Part shown: positions 34,806 through 44,174 of the stretch, one piece after another
How positions within the stretch are numbered: the first letter of the stretch is position 1
Layout: each line of letters begins with the position of its first letter
Origin: CAVYXZ01 sp965223835
GTDB taxonomy: Bacteria; Chloroflexota; Anaerolineae; Aggregatilineales; Phototrophicaceae
Reading direction: 5' to 3'
Length of the DNA stretch: 64,000 nucleotides
Assembly (NCBI GenBank): GCA_965223835.1
Contig: CBDCXQ010000001.1
Coordinates: forward strand, 6,183,953-6,247,952
Program-made: the position numbers and the translations under genes
The notes under the pieces: model-generated
Told to the model about the DNA's origin: nothing
The model's database searches: none
Seen by the model: only the letters and a program-made list of their open reading frames with translations

Positions 34806-36161
34806 ATGTTTAAGGTTCGCAACATAGCCGTCATCCTCGGTCTGCTGTTGCTGGTAATGCCGTTCAGTGGCCTACTGGCTCAGGATGGGACGATCGTAGA
34901 CGTCGCCGCCGGCAACGAAGATTTTTCGACACTCGTTGACCTCGTGACCGCCGCCGACCTGGTTGAAACCCTGAGCGGCGAAGGTCCTTTCACCGTGTTC
35001 GCCCCCACCAATGAAGCGTTTGCGGCGCTGCCGGGCTTCGCCATCGACTACTTGCTGGCGAATCCTGATGTTTTGACCCAGGTTTTGACCTACCATGTGC
35101 TTGATGGTGCGGTGATGGCCGCCGATGTCAGCACCATGATGGCCCCGTCACTGGATATGGGCAATGAACTGGACATCGTCGCTGATGACATGGGCGTGAC
35201 CGTGAATGGTGCCAATGTTGTTGCGACCGATGTGGCTGCCAGCAATGGCGTGATCCACGTGATCGACACCGTATTGATCCCACCGGTGGAACTGGAAGAA
35301 GTTGTTCCCGCCTTCGTGGAAGGTAACATCATCGCTGCCGGTAGCTCCACCGTCTTCCCGCTGAGCGACGCGGTTGCCACGCGCTTCCGTGACGAAGGTT
35401 ATGCGGGCAACATCACGGTTGACAGCATTGGTTCTGGTGCTGGCTTTGAACGCTTCTGCACCGAAGGCGTGACCGACATCTCCAACGCCAGCCGCCCGAT
35501 CCGTGACACCGAAATCGAAGCCTGCAACAGCATTGGCCGTGACGTCTTCCCCATTCGCGTGGGCACCGATGCGCTGGCCGTTGTGCTCAACGCGGAAAAT
35601 GATTTCGCGGGTGAGATGACCCTCGAAGAACTGGCATTGGCCTTCAGCACTGCTGATACCTGGCAGGACGTGAATCCCGACTGGCCCGCCGAGCCGATTG
35701 AACGCTTCATCCCCGGCACCGACAGCGGTACCTTCGACTACTTTGTTGAAGAAGTTTTCGACGAAAACGAAGAACCCATTCTGGCCGCCGCCCGCACCAG
35801 CCTGAGTGAAGATGACAACGTGCTGGTGACCGGTGTTGAGGGGAATCCCTATGCGATAGCCTTCTTCGGTTACGCTTACTTCAGCGAAAATCAGGAAGCG
35901 CTGAACGCGGTTTCAGTCGAAGGCATTGTGCCCGGTGCCGCCAGTGTGAACGCTGGAACGTACCCGCTGGCACGCCCGCTGTTCATGTACAGTGCGCCGG
36001 AAATCATCGCTGAAAAACCGCAGATTGGTGAATTCCTGTCCTACTACCTCCAGGTTGTGGACGAAGAAGTTACCGGTGTCGGCTACTTCCCGGCAGATGC
36101 TGCGGGCTTGAACACCGCCATATTCCTCGTGAAAGCGGCAATCGAAATGGGCATGATGTAG
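34806..36161 (+). CDS. pstS: Fasciclin (FAS1)-PstS fusion: phosphate-binding protein
   Basis: A 451-residue secreted protein; ATG 34806 has GGAGA ahead. Signal peptide about residues 1-26 (ending SGLLAQ). Residues about 30-160 form a FAS1 domain (DVAAGNEDFSTLVDLV, GPFTVFAPTNEAF, VLTYHVLDG, NGVIHVIDTVLIPP). Residues about 175-450 form a PstS-type phosphate-binding domain (AAGSSTVFPLSDAVATRF, DISNASRPI, FIPGTDSGTFDYF). PstS binds phosphate outside the cell for the Pst transporter. The FAS1 domain is a surface-adhesion module and its fusion to PstS is unusual. Transcription ends at a strong terminator before pstC. Confidence 0.9.
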   Translation: MFKVRNIAVILGLLLLVMPFSGLLAQDGTIVDVAAGNEDFSTLVDLVTAADLVETLSGEGPFTVFAPTNEAFAALPGFAIDYLLANPDVLTQVLTYHVLDGAVMAADVSTMMAPSLDMGNELDIVADDMGVTVNGANVVATDVAASNGVIHVIDTVLIPPVELEEVVPAFVEGNIIAAGSSTVFPLSDAVATRFRDEGYAGNITVDSIGSGAGFERFCTEGVTDISNASRPIRDTEIEACNSIGRDVFPIRVGTDALAVVLNAENDFAGEMTLEELALAFSTADTWQDVNPDWPAEPIERFIPGTDSGTFDYFVEEVFDENEEPILAAARTSLSEDDNVLVTGVEGNPYAIAFFGYAYFSENQEALNAVSVEGIVPGAASVNAGTYPLARPLFMYSAPEIIAEKPQIGEFLSYYLQVVDEEVTGVGYFPADAAGLNTAIFLVKAAIEMGMM

Positions 36162-36181
36162 CGCTTGGCCCTTACTATTCC

Positions 36182-36213
36182 ATCCGGGAGGTCAATGACT
36201 TCCCGGATTTTTT
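36182..36213 (+). terminator. Terminator between pstS and pstC
   Basis: ATCCGGGAGGTCA pairs with TGACTTCCCGGAT through a one-base centre, followed by TTTTTTG. It begins 20 bp after the pstS stop. Confidence 0.85.
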
Positions 36214-36282
36214 GTTTTTTCGAAAATGCTCTGTCGCTGCGATGGCAGATCATCCACCAATCTTTAAAACTATTTGATAAGT

Positions 36283-36336
36283 TTAACACACCCTTAACTC
36301 AAATTGTGAATTCCTTAACACACATTTCGCTATAAT
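36283..36336 (+). promoter_or_regulatory. Pho box array and -10 of pstC
   Basis: TTAAC at 36283, TTAAC at 36294, TTGTG at 36304 and TTAAC at 36315, spaced 11, 10 and 11 bp, then TATAAT at 36331-36336, 5 bp after the last unit. The third unit is TTGTG, as in the pstS array. Confidence 0.75.
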
Positions 36337-36384
36337 CAACACGGTTACATTATCTGTCCTCGCTTTGGAATCAAAGGCAGCCGA

Positions 36385-37866
36385 ATGGCCCAGATGCAAG
36401 CTACTCACTCAGCCACCTCACGATTGACCGCCGCTGCTGGTGAAACTACCGGGGCAGCAACCCGGTCCATGCTCAAGCGCCCGCGTATTGGCGAGACCAT
36501 CATCCAGAATTTATTATTTTTGTGCGGTCTGGTATCGATCCTGACGACGGTCGGTATCCTGTATACACTGGGCGAAAATTCGCTGCTGTTTTTCACCCAG
36601 CAGGCCTACGAACAAGCCCGTTTCGACTTGGTCGAACGCGCGGTTGTCGCCAACATGGGCACCGAGGTATCGCTGAGTGAACCCATGACCGCCAGCACGT
36701 CAAAAGTCGTCATTTCTTTGGGGACACGGGCCTCGCTACCGTTTGCTAACGATCAGCTCGTTGTCATCGGTGACGAAGAGATGCGGGTTCTGGATGCCAA
36801 CACACGTGAACTGACCGTAGAGCGCGGGGTGAACGGGACCACGCCAGCCGCCCATGATGCGGAGGAACCGGTCTTCGTCCATGTGGATCGCACCGTGCTC
36901 CTGGGTGAAGAAATGGGGCCATCCGAGACGGAGGTTGTGCTCATTCCCGGCGCGACCAGCGCCTTTAATGTCGATGATGTCATTCAGTCTGGCGAAGAAT
37001 TGATGCGCATCACGGCCATTGACGCCGCAACTGACACCCTGACGGTGGAGCGCGGATTCGATGGCACCTCCGCGAACCGGCACAGTGAGAATCTACCGGT
37101 CTTCATTCCAAAACCGGTAACACTAACCGAGTTCTTCACCAGTACGCAATGGAATCCCCAGTTGGGCCGCATTGGGATTTGGCCGCTGTTGAATGCGACC
37201 CTGATGACGACGTTTTTCGCGCTCCTCACATCCATTCCAATTGGCCTGGGCGTCGCCATCTTTTTAAGCGAATTTGCATCCCCGCGGGCACGCGCCATTG
37301 TCAAGCCAATTCTCGAATTGCTGGTGGGGGTGCCGACCGTCGTTTATGGTTATTTCGCGCTCACCTGGATGACACCCTTGCTCCAAAGTATTATCGGGGT
37401 ACAGGTCAAGCAATTTAATACGTTATCTGCTGGTCTGGTGATGGGCATCATGATTGTGCCAACCGTCGCATCGATCAGCGAAGATGCGCTCAGTGCGGTG
37501 CCGCGGGCGCTGAGGGAAGCCTCCTATGCGCTGGGGTCAACCAAACTGGAGACGATTTCGAAGGTGGTCCTGCCAGCAGCCGTATCCGGCATTATGGCGG
37601 CGTGTCTGCTGGGCATCTCACGGGCGGTTGGCGAAACGATGATCGTCGCGCTGGCGGCGGGCGCTGGCCCCAACTTTACCTTCAATCCCCTTGAAGGGGC
37701 AGAAACCATGACCGGGCATATCGTGCGCATCTCTGGTGGTGACATCAGCTACAACACGATTGACTATAATAGCCTGTTTGCCATCGGGTTACTGCTGTTT
37801 GTCCTGACGCTGGTTTTCAATGTCATTAGCGGCATCGTCACCCGTCGCTTCCGGGAGATCTATTAA
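36385..37866 (+). CDS. pstC: Phosphate ABC transporter permease PstC with large periplasmic insertion
   Basis: A 493-residue PstC; the family is usually near 310-330 residues. One membrane helix at about residues 39-62 is followed by an insertion to about residue 250, then the conserved core with IPIGLGVAIFLSEFASPRAR, LVGVPTVVYGYFAL and the EAA-type loop REASYALGSTKLETISKV. The insertion holds two related units ending LTVERGVNGTTPAAH and LTVERGFDGTSANRH, so it arose by internal duplication and is probably extracytoplasmic. It forms the channel with PstA. It has its own Pho box promoter. Confidence 0.92.
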   Translation: MAQMQATHSATSRLTAAAGETTGAATRSMLKRPRIGETIIQNLLFLCGLVSILTTVGILYTLGENSLLFFTQQAYEQARFDLVERAVVANMGTEVSLSEPMTASTSKVVISLGTRASLPFANDQLVVIGDEEMRVLDANTRELTVERGVNGTTPAAHDAEEPVFVHVDRTVLLGEEMGPSETEVVLIPGATSAFNVDDVIQSGEELMRITAIDAATDTLTVERGFDGTSANRHSENLPVFIPKPVTLTEFFTSTQWNPQLGRIGIWPLLNATLMTTFFALLTSIPIGLGVAIFLSEFASPRARAIVKPILELLVGVPTVVYGYFALTWMTPLLQSIIGVQVKQFNTLSAGLVMGIMIVPTVASISEDALSAVPRALREASYALGSTKLETISKVVLPAAVSGIMAACLLGISRAVGETMIVALAAGAGPNFTFNPLEGAETMTGHIVRISGGDISYNTIDYNSLFAIGLLLFVLTLVFNVISGIVTRRFREIY

Positions 37867-39368
37867 TGGCTGCTGAAACAAACTTTGACAGCACCCCAAA
37901 AACCCTGATCGAAGAGGGCCTCTTTAAATCCTCGATTCCGGCGCGTAATAACCGCAATACGCGCTGGACCCGAATCTACATCGCGTGTGTCGCGCTGGCG
38001 GCAGTTGCCTTGATTATTCTGTTGCTCAAAATTGTTGATGATGCCTTCGGTTACATTGCGATTGCCGATGTGGTAGACCCGGCAACCCTGGTCACTGCCG
38101 ATGATCGCCCCCTGGAAGAACAGACCATTGACGAACTGGCAGCATTGATCCGTGATACGACCGATGACACGGACACCTTTTATGTCACGACCGACCGGTT
38201 GCTCAGCGTCTTTTTGACCGATGTGGCCCAAACTGATGCCAGCCCGGGTGAATTACGGGATTTGACCCTGTTGCAATTGTTGACCGGTGGACAGGTGTTT
38301 CCAGCGGAATGGGCGGAACGAAGTGTCCTCGATCTGCGCCTACCGCAGGGTGTGGACCGGGCGGAACGTGAAACGGTTGCACGGGCTGATCTAACGAGCT
38401 TGCTCGCCTTAAATCTCGATGAAGGGCAGCTACTTGATCTCGTCTTCTCGGACATTGTCCAGTTCGACCTCAAACGGACCTGGAACTTGATTCCATCGCT
38501 GATCCAGGAAGCAGAAATCCAACAAATCGTCGCCGAGCAATTTCCCGAAGCCCGGCTGGAATTCTACTCCTGGCTGAATGGACAATTTCTGCGCTCCCCC
38601 AGCTCCAATCAAGCCCTCACTGCTGGCATCCGGGTTGCCGTTCAGGGAACGATATGGGTCCTCATCATTGCCATTGGCGTCTCGTTTCCGCTGGGGGTTG
38701 GTGCGGCCATTTATTTGGAAGAATATGCTCAAACGGCAAGCTCAAACCGAGTGCTGCGCATCATCAATGGGTTTATTGAAACCAACATTCGTAACCTCGC
38801 CGGGGTCCCCTCCATTATCTACGGGATGTTGGGGTTAGCCGTGTTTGTCCGTGTGTTAGAACCTCTCACCAGTGGCCGAATTGTCGGCGTGACGGGTACG
38901 GATGGGCGCACGATCTTCTCCGCCGGGTTGACGATGGCTTTGTTGATCTTGCCAGTGATTATTATCAACGCACAGGAAGCAGTACGAGCCGTACCGCAAT
39001 CGGTCCGTGAAGGTAGCTTTGGCCTGGGCGCGACCAAATGGCAAACGATTCAGCGGCAGGTGCTCCCGGTTGCTCTGCCTGGCATCCTGACCGGTGTTAT
39101 TCTGTCGATCTCACGGGCGATTGGGGAGACAGCACCGCTGGTCGTGGTTGGTGCCGCGACGACGATCTTCATTGACCCGTCGGGGCCGTTTTCAAAATTC
39201 ACTGTGCTGCCGATTCAGATTTACCGCTGGACAGCCGACCCGCGCCCTGGGTTTCAAGACGCCGCCGCCGCTACCATCATCGTATTACTCACGTTGTTGA
39301 TTGCCCTGAACGCATCAGCGATTGTATTGCGCAATTATTACAGCAATAAGAACAGGAGACTGGCCTAA
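37866..39368 (+). CDS. pstA: Phosphate ABC transporter permease PstA with large periplasmic insertion
   Basis: A 500-residue PstA (usual length near 280-300). TM1 lies near residues 38-60. An acidic extracytoplasmic insertion of about 190 residues follows, then the conserved permease core with PLGVGAAIYLEEYAQ, NLAGVPSIIYGMLGLAVFV, and the ATPase-docking loop REGSFGLGATKWQTIQRQV. The start overlaps the pstC stop by one base (TAATG). Unlike PstC, its insertion shows no obvious internal repeat. The two insertions could form an enlarged external vestibule. Confidence 0.92.
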   Translation: MAAETNFDSTPKTLIEEGLFKSSIPARNNRNTRWTRIYIACVALAAVALIILLLKIVDDAFGYIAIADVVDPATLVTADDRPLEEQTIDELAALIRDTTDDTDTFYVTTDRLLSVFLTDVAQTDASPGELRDLTLLQLLTGGQVFPAEWAERSVLDLRLPQGVDRAERETVARADLTSLLALNLDEGQLLDLVFSDIVQFDLKRTWNLIPSLIQEAEIQQIVAEQFPEARLEFYSWLNGQFLRSPSSNQALTAGIRVAVQGTIWVLIIAIGVSFPLGVGAAIYLEEYAQTASSNRVLRIINGFIETNIRNLAGVPSIIYGMLGLAVFVRVLEPLTSGRIVGVTGTDGRTIFSAGLTMALLILPVIIINAQEAVRAVPQSVREGSFGLGATKWQTIQRQVLPVALPGILTGVILSISRAIGETAPLVVVGAATTIFIDPSGPFSKFTVLPIQIYRWTADPRPGFQDAAAATIIVLLTLLIALNASAIVLRNYYSNKNRRLA

Positions 39369-39370
39369 TC

Positions 39371-40168
39371 ATGGGTGAAACCGCCCTTGCCATTGAGGAT
39401 ATGAGCGTCTATTACGGCGATTATCGCGCGGTAAAAGACGTCAGTATGAAGATTGAGTCGAAGAAGATTACCGCCTATATTGGACCATCAGGCTGTGGCA
39501 AAAGTACCGTCTTGCGGTCGATCAACCGGATGAATGATCTGGTCCCCGGCGCGCATGTCGAAGGCAAAGTTATGTACAGTGGTCAAAATCTGTACGCTGA
39601 TAATATTGACCCGGTGGAAGTGCGCCGCCGCATCGGTATGGTGTTCCAGAAGCCAAATCCATTTCCCAAAACGATTTTCGACAACATTGCCTATGGGCCG
39701 CGCCTCCTGGGTGTCAAGGACAAAGACACCCTCATGCATATTGTCGAGACCAGCCTGAGAAGCGCCGCGCTGTGGGATGAAGTCAAAAATGATGTGACCA
39801 AGAAGTCGGGCCTGGAACTATCCGGTGGGCAACAGCAGCGCCTGTGCATTGCCCGCACGATCGCGGTTGAACCTGAGGTCATTCTGATGGATGAGCCGTG
39901 TTCCGCGCTGGACCCCATCGCCACCCAGCGCATTGAAGAACTCATGAAGGAATTGGTCGATACGTATACCATCGTCATCGTGACGCATAACATGCAGCAG
40001 GCGGTGCGCGTCTCTGACTATACGGCTTTCTTTAATATCCGCAAAACGGATGTTGATGGCGCAGAGATTCGCTGGGGTGAACTGGTTGAATTTGGGGAGA
40101 CTCATCAGGTGTTTGACCAGCCCGAAAACGAAGAGACTGCTGACTACATCTCCGGGCGATTTGGTTAA
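39371..40168 (+). CDS. pstB: Phosphate ABC transporter ATP-binding protein
   Basis: A 265-residue ATPase with Walker A GPSGCGKST, the PstB-typical MVFQKPNPFPKTIFDNIAYG, signature LSGGQQQRLCIART, Walker B VILMDEPCSALDPIATQ and switch His in IVIVTHNMQQAVRVSDYTAF. It starts 3 bp after pstA and ends the operon at a strong terminator. No phoU or two-component genes follow, so the PhoB/PhoP-type regulator implied by the Pho boxes must be encoded elsewhere. Confidence 0.95.
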   Translation: MGETALAIEDMSVYYGDYRAVKDVSMKIESKKITAYIGPSGCGKSTVLRSINRMNDLVPGAHVEGKVMYSGQNLYADNIDPVEVRRRIGMVFQKPNPFPKTIFDNIAYGPRLLGVKDKDTLMHIVETSLRSAALWDEVKNDVTKKSGLELSGGQQQRLCIARTIAVEPEVILMDEPCSALDPIATQRIEELMKELVDTYTIVIVTHNMQQAVRVSDYTAFFNIRKTDVDGAEIRWGELVEFGETHQVFDQPENEETADYISGRFG

Positions 40169-40198
40169 ACCGGCAACGATCTCCATTGCATACTGCTG

Positions 40199-40240
40199 AT
40201 CCGCAGACTGATGTGAACGAAGTCTGCGGATTAGCTTTTT
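40199..40240 (+). terminator. Terminator after pstB
   Basis: ATCCGCAGACT and AGTCTGCGGAT form an 11-bp perfect stem with an 11-nt loop, then TAGCTTTTT. Confidence 0.85.
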
Positions 40241-40288
40241 CCTAAACTCAGTTTAGAACCTCACAACACCATCTGACGTAAGAAACAA

Positions 40289-40340
40289 CATACCATCGTT
40301 TGCGAATCCTGACACTGCATGTCAGGCATTGTGCGGTATG
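40289..40340. repeat. Nested inverted repeat
   Basis: Outer arms CATACC (40289-40294) and GGTATG (40335-40340); inner arms CCTGACA (40308-40314) and TGTCAGG (40320-40326), sharing one centre. Possible operator or cruciform ahead of the exporter genes. Confidence 0.4.
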
Positions 40341-40491
40341 GTAAAGGGAGTGGTAGTGGGAGCAGCCTCAAGTAGTTCATAAGGGTTGACAACGGGTCAA
40401 ACCTATGGACTAATGTACAGGTTGCATCGCGCTACAATGTGCTATAATGAGGCAGTCTTGCGAACATATTTTCTAATCTTTGGAGGCGTGT

Positions 40492-42285
40492 GTGTCAAAT
40501 CAAGGTGAGTTCACAGTAGCGGACGCCTACACCTATAACCGGTCTGGCGTGCTGCGCTGGATTCTCGCGCATGTGCTGCGCTACCGGCGGCTCTTCTTTG
40601 GGGCGATCCTCCTGTATGGGATCGGTTGGTCGACATTTGGCTATGCCCGTATCCTCATCGGTCAGGCGGCTGAAGAGATCGTGAATCCATCTGCGACCAA
40701 TCGAGTCCTCCTGATTGCTGGCGCGGTTCTGATCATTCTGATCTTAGATGGTCTGGCGTTTCTGCTGGGAAGTCTGTCGATTGAAACCATCGCCCAACGG
40801 TTTGCCCGCGATGCCCGTGAAGAACTGTATGTCAGTTTGCTGGGCAAGAGCCAGACATTTCACGATCAGCAACGCGTCGGCGATGTGATGGCCCGCGCCA
40901 CCGATGATGTGCAGCAATTGAATGTCATGATTAATCCTGGCGTGCTGTTCATCTCCGAAATTGTCCTGGGCCTGAGTGTACCGATGTTGTATATCGCCAC
41001 CATCAACTGGCAATTGCTGCTGGTGCCCTTGATCTTTGTCGCCATCTACATCTTAACCGTGCGGCTGTACTTCCGCCGTCTCAGCCCGATCATCTACCAG
41101 CAGCGAACTGCCTTTGGGACGATGAACGCCGGTTTGGAAGAAACGATTAGCGGCATTGAGGTCGTCAAGGCCAGCGCCCGCGAGGGTTTCGAACGCCGTA
41201 AATTTGAGACGAACGCGCGTGAAGTGCGCAACTTTCTGGTGAAGCAGGGGCAAACTGAAGCGTTGTACCTGCCATTCCTCTTCTATGGCTTTGCATTAGG
41301 CTTCACCTTTTTGCACACGATGCTGCTGTTTGGCCTGGGCCAGATCCAGATCGGTGATGTGATCGCCGTAACTGGTTTGGTCGGCGCGATGCGGTTCCCC
41401 GTCTTTGTTTCGATCTTTGCCTTTACGCTTTTGCAACTCGGCCTGGCCGGTGCGACGCGCATTCTGGAACTGATTAACGCGAAAGCCGACATGGACGAGA
41501 ATACCGGTGGTCACAGCGCACGGGTACAGGGTGAAATCGTGTTCGAAGATGTCAGTTTCGGTTATGAAGATGGTTCCGTATTGGAGAATCTGTCGTTTCA
41601 GGTAAAACCAGGCGAGACCGTTGCCATCGTCGGCCAGACTGGTTCGGGCAAGAGTACGCTGACGGAACTGATTAACCGCACCTACGACGTAACAGCGGGG
41701 CGTATTTTGATCGATGGCGTGGACATTCGCGAGTGGAACCTGGACTCGGTGCGGTCGCAGATCTCACGCATTGAGCAGGATGTGTTCTTGTTCTCGCGGT
41801 CGCTGGCGGAGAACATCGCGTTTGGTGCCCCGGATGCCACACAGGAACAGATTGAACAGGCGGCTAAAGAGGCACAGGCGCACGAGTTTATTCTGTCTTT
41901 TGCCGATGGCTATGATACCGAGGTGGGGGACCGGGGCGTCACCCTCTCCGGTGGGCAGCGACAGCGGATTGCGCTGGCCCGCGCCTTCCTGAGCGATCCG
42001 CGCATCTTAATTCTGGACGACTCGACCAGCGCGATTGATAGCGCCACCGAAGACCAGATTCAGAAAGCGATCCGTCGGGCACAACAGGGCCGGACTACTC
42101 TGCTGATTACGCACCGTCTGTCGCAGATTCGCTGGGCCGATCATATTCTGGTGCTGGAGGGGGGTAAGCTGGCGGCTGCCGGTTCACATGACGACCTGCT
42201 GCGGACGTCGCCGGAATATCGGCGGATCTTCGCTCGTTACGATGCCGCCTTACCGCCGCTGGAAACCACCAGGGAAATGGCATAA
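40492..42285 (+). CDS. Heterodimeric ABC exporter subunit 1 (degenerate Walker B)
   Basis: A 597-residue half-transporter (six membrane helices, then NBD) starting at GTG 40492 with GGAGG ahead. Walker A GQTGSGKSTLTE, signature LSGGQRQRIALARAF, and Walker B ILILDDSTSAID, where the catalytic Glu is Asp. A shift from Glu to Asp marks the degenerate subunit of heterodimeric exporters such as BmrC/D or TM287/288. The partner follows at 42360. Substrate is unknown; lipids or drugs are typical. Confidence 0.9.
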   Translation: MSNQGEFTVADAYTYNRSGVLRWILAHVLRYRRLFFGAILLYGIGWSTFGYARILIGQAAEEIVNPSATNRVLLIAGAVLIILILDGLAFLLGSLSIETIAQRFARDAREELYVSLLGKSQTFHDQQRVGDVMARATDDVQQLNVMINPGVLFISEIVLGLSVPMLYIATINWQLLLVPLIFVAIYILTVRLYFRRLSPIIYQQRTAFGTMNAGLEETISGIEVVKASAREGFERRKFETNAREVRNFLVKQGQTEALYLPFLFYGFALGFTFLHTMLLFGLGQIQIGDVIAVTGLVGAMRFPVFVSIFAFTLLQLGLAGATRILELINAKADMDENTGGHSARVQGEIVFEDVSFGYEDGSVLENLSFQVKPGETVAIVGQTGSGKSTLTELINRTYDVTAGRILIDGVDIREWNLDSVRSQISRIEQDVFLFSRSLAENIAFGAPDATQEQIEQAAKEAQAHEFILSFADGYDTEVGDRGVTLSGGQRQRIALARAFLSDPRILILDDSTSAIDSATEDQIQKAIRRAQQGRTTLLITHRLSQIRWADHILVLEGGKLAAAGSHDDLLRTSPEYRRIFARYDAALPPLETTREMA

Positions 42286-42359
42286 GTATTCATCGGGGCG
42301 TGGTGCGTCGTGCCCCGGCAACGCCCATTTGATCTGTAAACGTAAGGAGCAATACTGCT

Positions 42360-44174
42360 ATGGGCTTCATTATGGACGGCCTTGATGCCGAAGATTATGA
42401 TCGTCAATATTCCGATGGCGAACTGGTCCGCCGCATTTTAGGCTACTTTCGCCCCCAGGCACCGCGTATGGTGTTGGTGGCGGTGGCGATCTTTCTGACT
42501 TCTATCGTTAATACCTATCTGCCGATCTTCATCTCGGATCGGATTGACGCCATCGCGGCCAACCCGACTGGCCGTGGGCTGGCATTAGCATTAGGCGGTT
42601 CGATTGTGATTGCATCCACCGCCTGGGTATTCAACGCCATTCGGCAATGGCAGTCGGCAGTAGCAATCGGTGACGTGACGTTGAATATGCGTGAAGATGC
42701 GATGGACGCCGTACTGAGCCGTGATCTATCATTTTATGATGAGTTTCCGTCTGGCAAGGTCGTCAGCCGGGTCACGTCCGATACCCGCGCCTTTTCGTCA
42801 GTCGTCACCTTGACCACCGACCTGATGAGCCAGATTTTGCTGATTGTGATCCTCATCGGCTACCTGTTCACCGTCAGCGCGTCAATGACCTTGATTTTAA
42901 TTGTCCTCGCGCCATTTATCGTCGGTGCAGCGCTTGGCTTTCGGCGGATTGCCCGCAATACTGTGACGCAATCGCGGCGGGTGAATGCGGTCGTAAGCGC
43001 CCATATTCAAGAGACCGTGAGTGGCATCCGCGTCGCGAAAACGTTTCGGCAAGAAAACGCCGTGTTCGATCAGTTTACCGACGTGAACCAGCAATCCTAC
43101 GGCATCAACCTGCGTACCGGCTATGTCTTCAGCAGTATCTTCCCGATTTTGAATATGTTGGCTGGAATTGGCACGGGCGCACTGGTGTACTTCGGCGTGA
43201 TTCAAGCCCAGGAAGGCATCCTGACCGCCGGGCAATGGTTCCTGTTTATCCAGGGGATTCAATTGTTCTGGTTCCCCCTGACGAGCATTGCTTCATTCTG
43301 GAGTCAATTCCAACTGGGCCTGGCCGCCGGGGAACGCGTCTTTGCGCTCATTGATAACGAGCCGAAGGTTGTTCAGTCGGCTAGCCAGGTTATCCCGGCG
43401 ATTAACGGCGAGATTCGCTTTGAGAACGTCGATTTTCACTACAACGAAAAAGAACAGGTGTTGCAAAACTTCAATTTGACCATCAACGCGGGTGAAACGC
43501 TGGCATTGGTTGGTCACACCGGGTCGGGCAAGTCGAGCATTGGCAAGCTGATTGCCCGCTTCTATGAGTTCCAGAACGGCACCATTTATATTGACGACCA
43601 TGACATCCGCACATTGAACCTGACGACCTACCACGAAAAACTGGGTATCGTCACCCAGACTCCTTTCTTGTTCGACGGTACTGTAATGGAGAACATCCGT
43701 TACGGTAATCCCGACGCATCCGATGAAGATGTCGTTCGGGTGGCGCACATGGTCGGCAATGGCGATTGGATTCACGCCCTGCCCGAAGGCCTGCAAACCA
43801 GCGTTGGTGAACGCGGCTCGAACCTGTCGATGGGCCAGCGGCAGTTGGTCGCCTTAGCCCGCGTGTTGATGCAGGACCCGGCTATCTTTATCCTGGACGA
43901 AGCAACCGCCAGCGTCGACCCCCTGACTGAAACCCTCATTCAAGAGGGGTTAGATGTGGTGCTGGAGAATCGCACCAGCATCGTGATCGCACACCGACTA
44001 TCAACAATCAAAAATGCTGATCGCATCATCGTCCTAAACCAGGGCGAAATCCTGGAGCAGGGTACGCACCAATCGCTTTTGGAACAGGGCGGGCACTACG
44101 CCGAATTGTACAATACCTACTTCCGCCACCAATCACTGGATTACATTGAGCAGGTGGGCCAGTTAACGGTGTAG
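42360..44174 (+). CDS. Heterodimeric ABC exporter subunit 2 (degenerate signature)
   Basis: A 604-residue half-transporter with six membrane helices and an NBD: Walker A GHTGSGKSSIGK, signature NLSMGQRQLVALARV (LSMGQ in place of LSGGQ) and a canonical Walker B IFILDEATASVD. Its intact Glu pairs with the intact LSGGQ of subunit 1, while its LSMGQ pairs with the Asp-containing Walker B of subunit 1, giving one active and one degenerate composite site. AAGGAG precedes ATG 42360, somewhat far; an ATG four codons on is possible. Confidence 0.9.
   Translation: MGFIMDGLDAEDYDRQYSDGELVRRILGYFRPQAPRMVLVAVAIFLTSIVNTYLPIFISDRIDAIAANPTGRGLALALGGSIVIASTAWVFNAIRQWQSAVAIGDVTLNMREDAMDAVLSRDLSFYDEFPSGKVVSRVTSDTRAFSSVVTLTTDLMSQILLIVILIGYLFTVSASMTLILIVLAPFIVGAALGFRRIARNTVTQSRRVNAVVSAHIQETVSGIRVAKTFRQENAVFDQFTDVNQQSYGINLRTGYVFSSIFPILNMLAGIGTGALVYFGVIQAQEGILTAGQWFLFIQGIQLFWFPLTSIASFWSQFQLGLAAGERVFALIDNEPKVVQSASQVIPAINGEIRFENVDFHYNEKEQVLQNFNLTINAGETLALVGHTGSGKSSIGKLIARFYEFQNGTIYIDDHDIRTLNLTTYHEKLGIVTQTPFLFDGTVMENIRYGNPDASDEDVVRVAHMVGNGDWIHALPEGLQTSVGERGSNLSMGQRQLVALARVLMQDPAIFILDEATASVDPLTETLIQEGLDVVLENRTSIVIAHRLSTIKNADRIIVLNQGEILEQGTHQSLLEQGGHYAELYNTYFRHQSLDYIEQVGQLTV

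Larger units (their letters stand above)
40169..40491 (+). other. Intergenic region between pstB and the ABC exporter
   Basis: 323 bp without a gene: the pstB terminator (40199-40240), a nested inverted repeat (40289-40340), and a TATAAT at 40443-40448 that is probably the exporter -10, with a poor -35. Confidence 0.55.
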
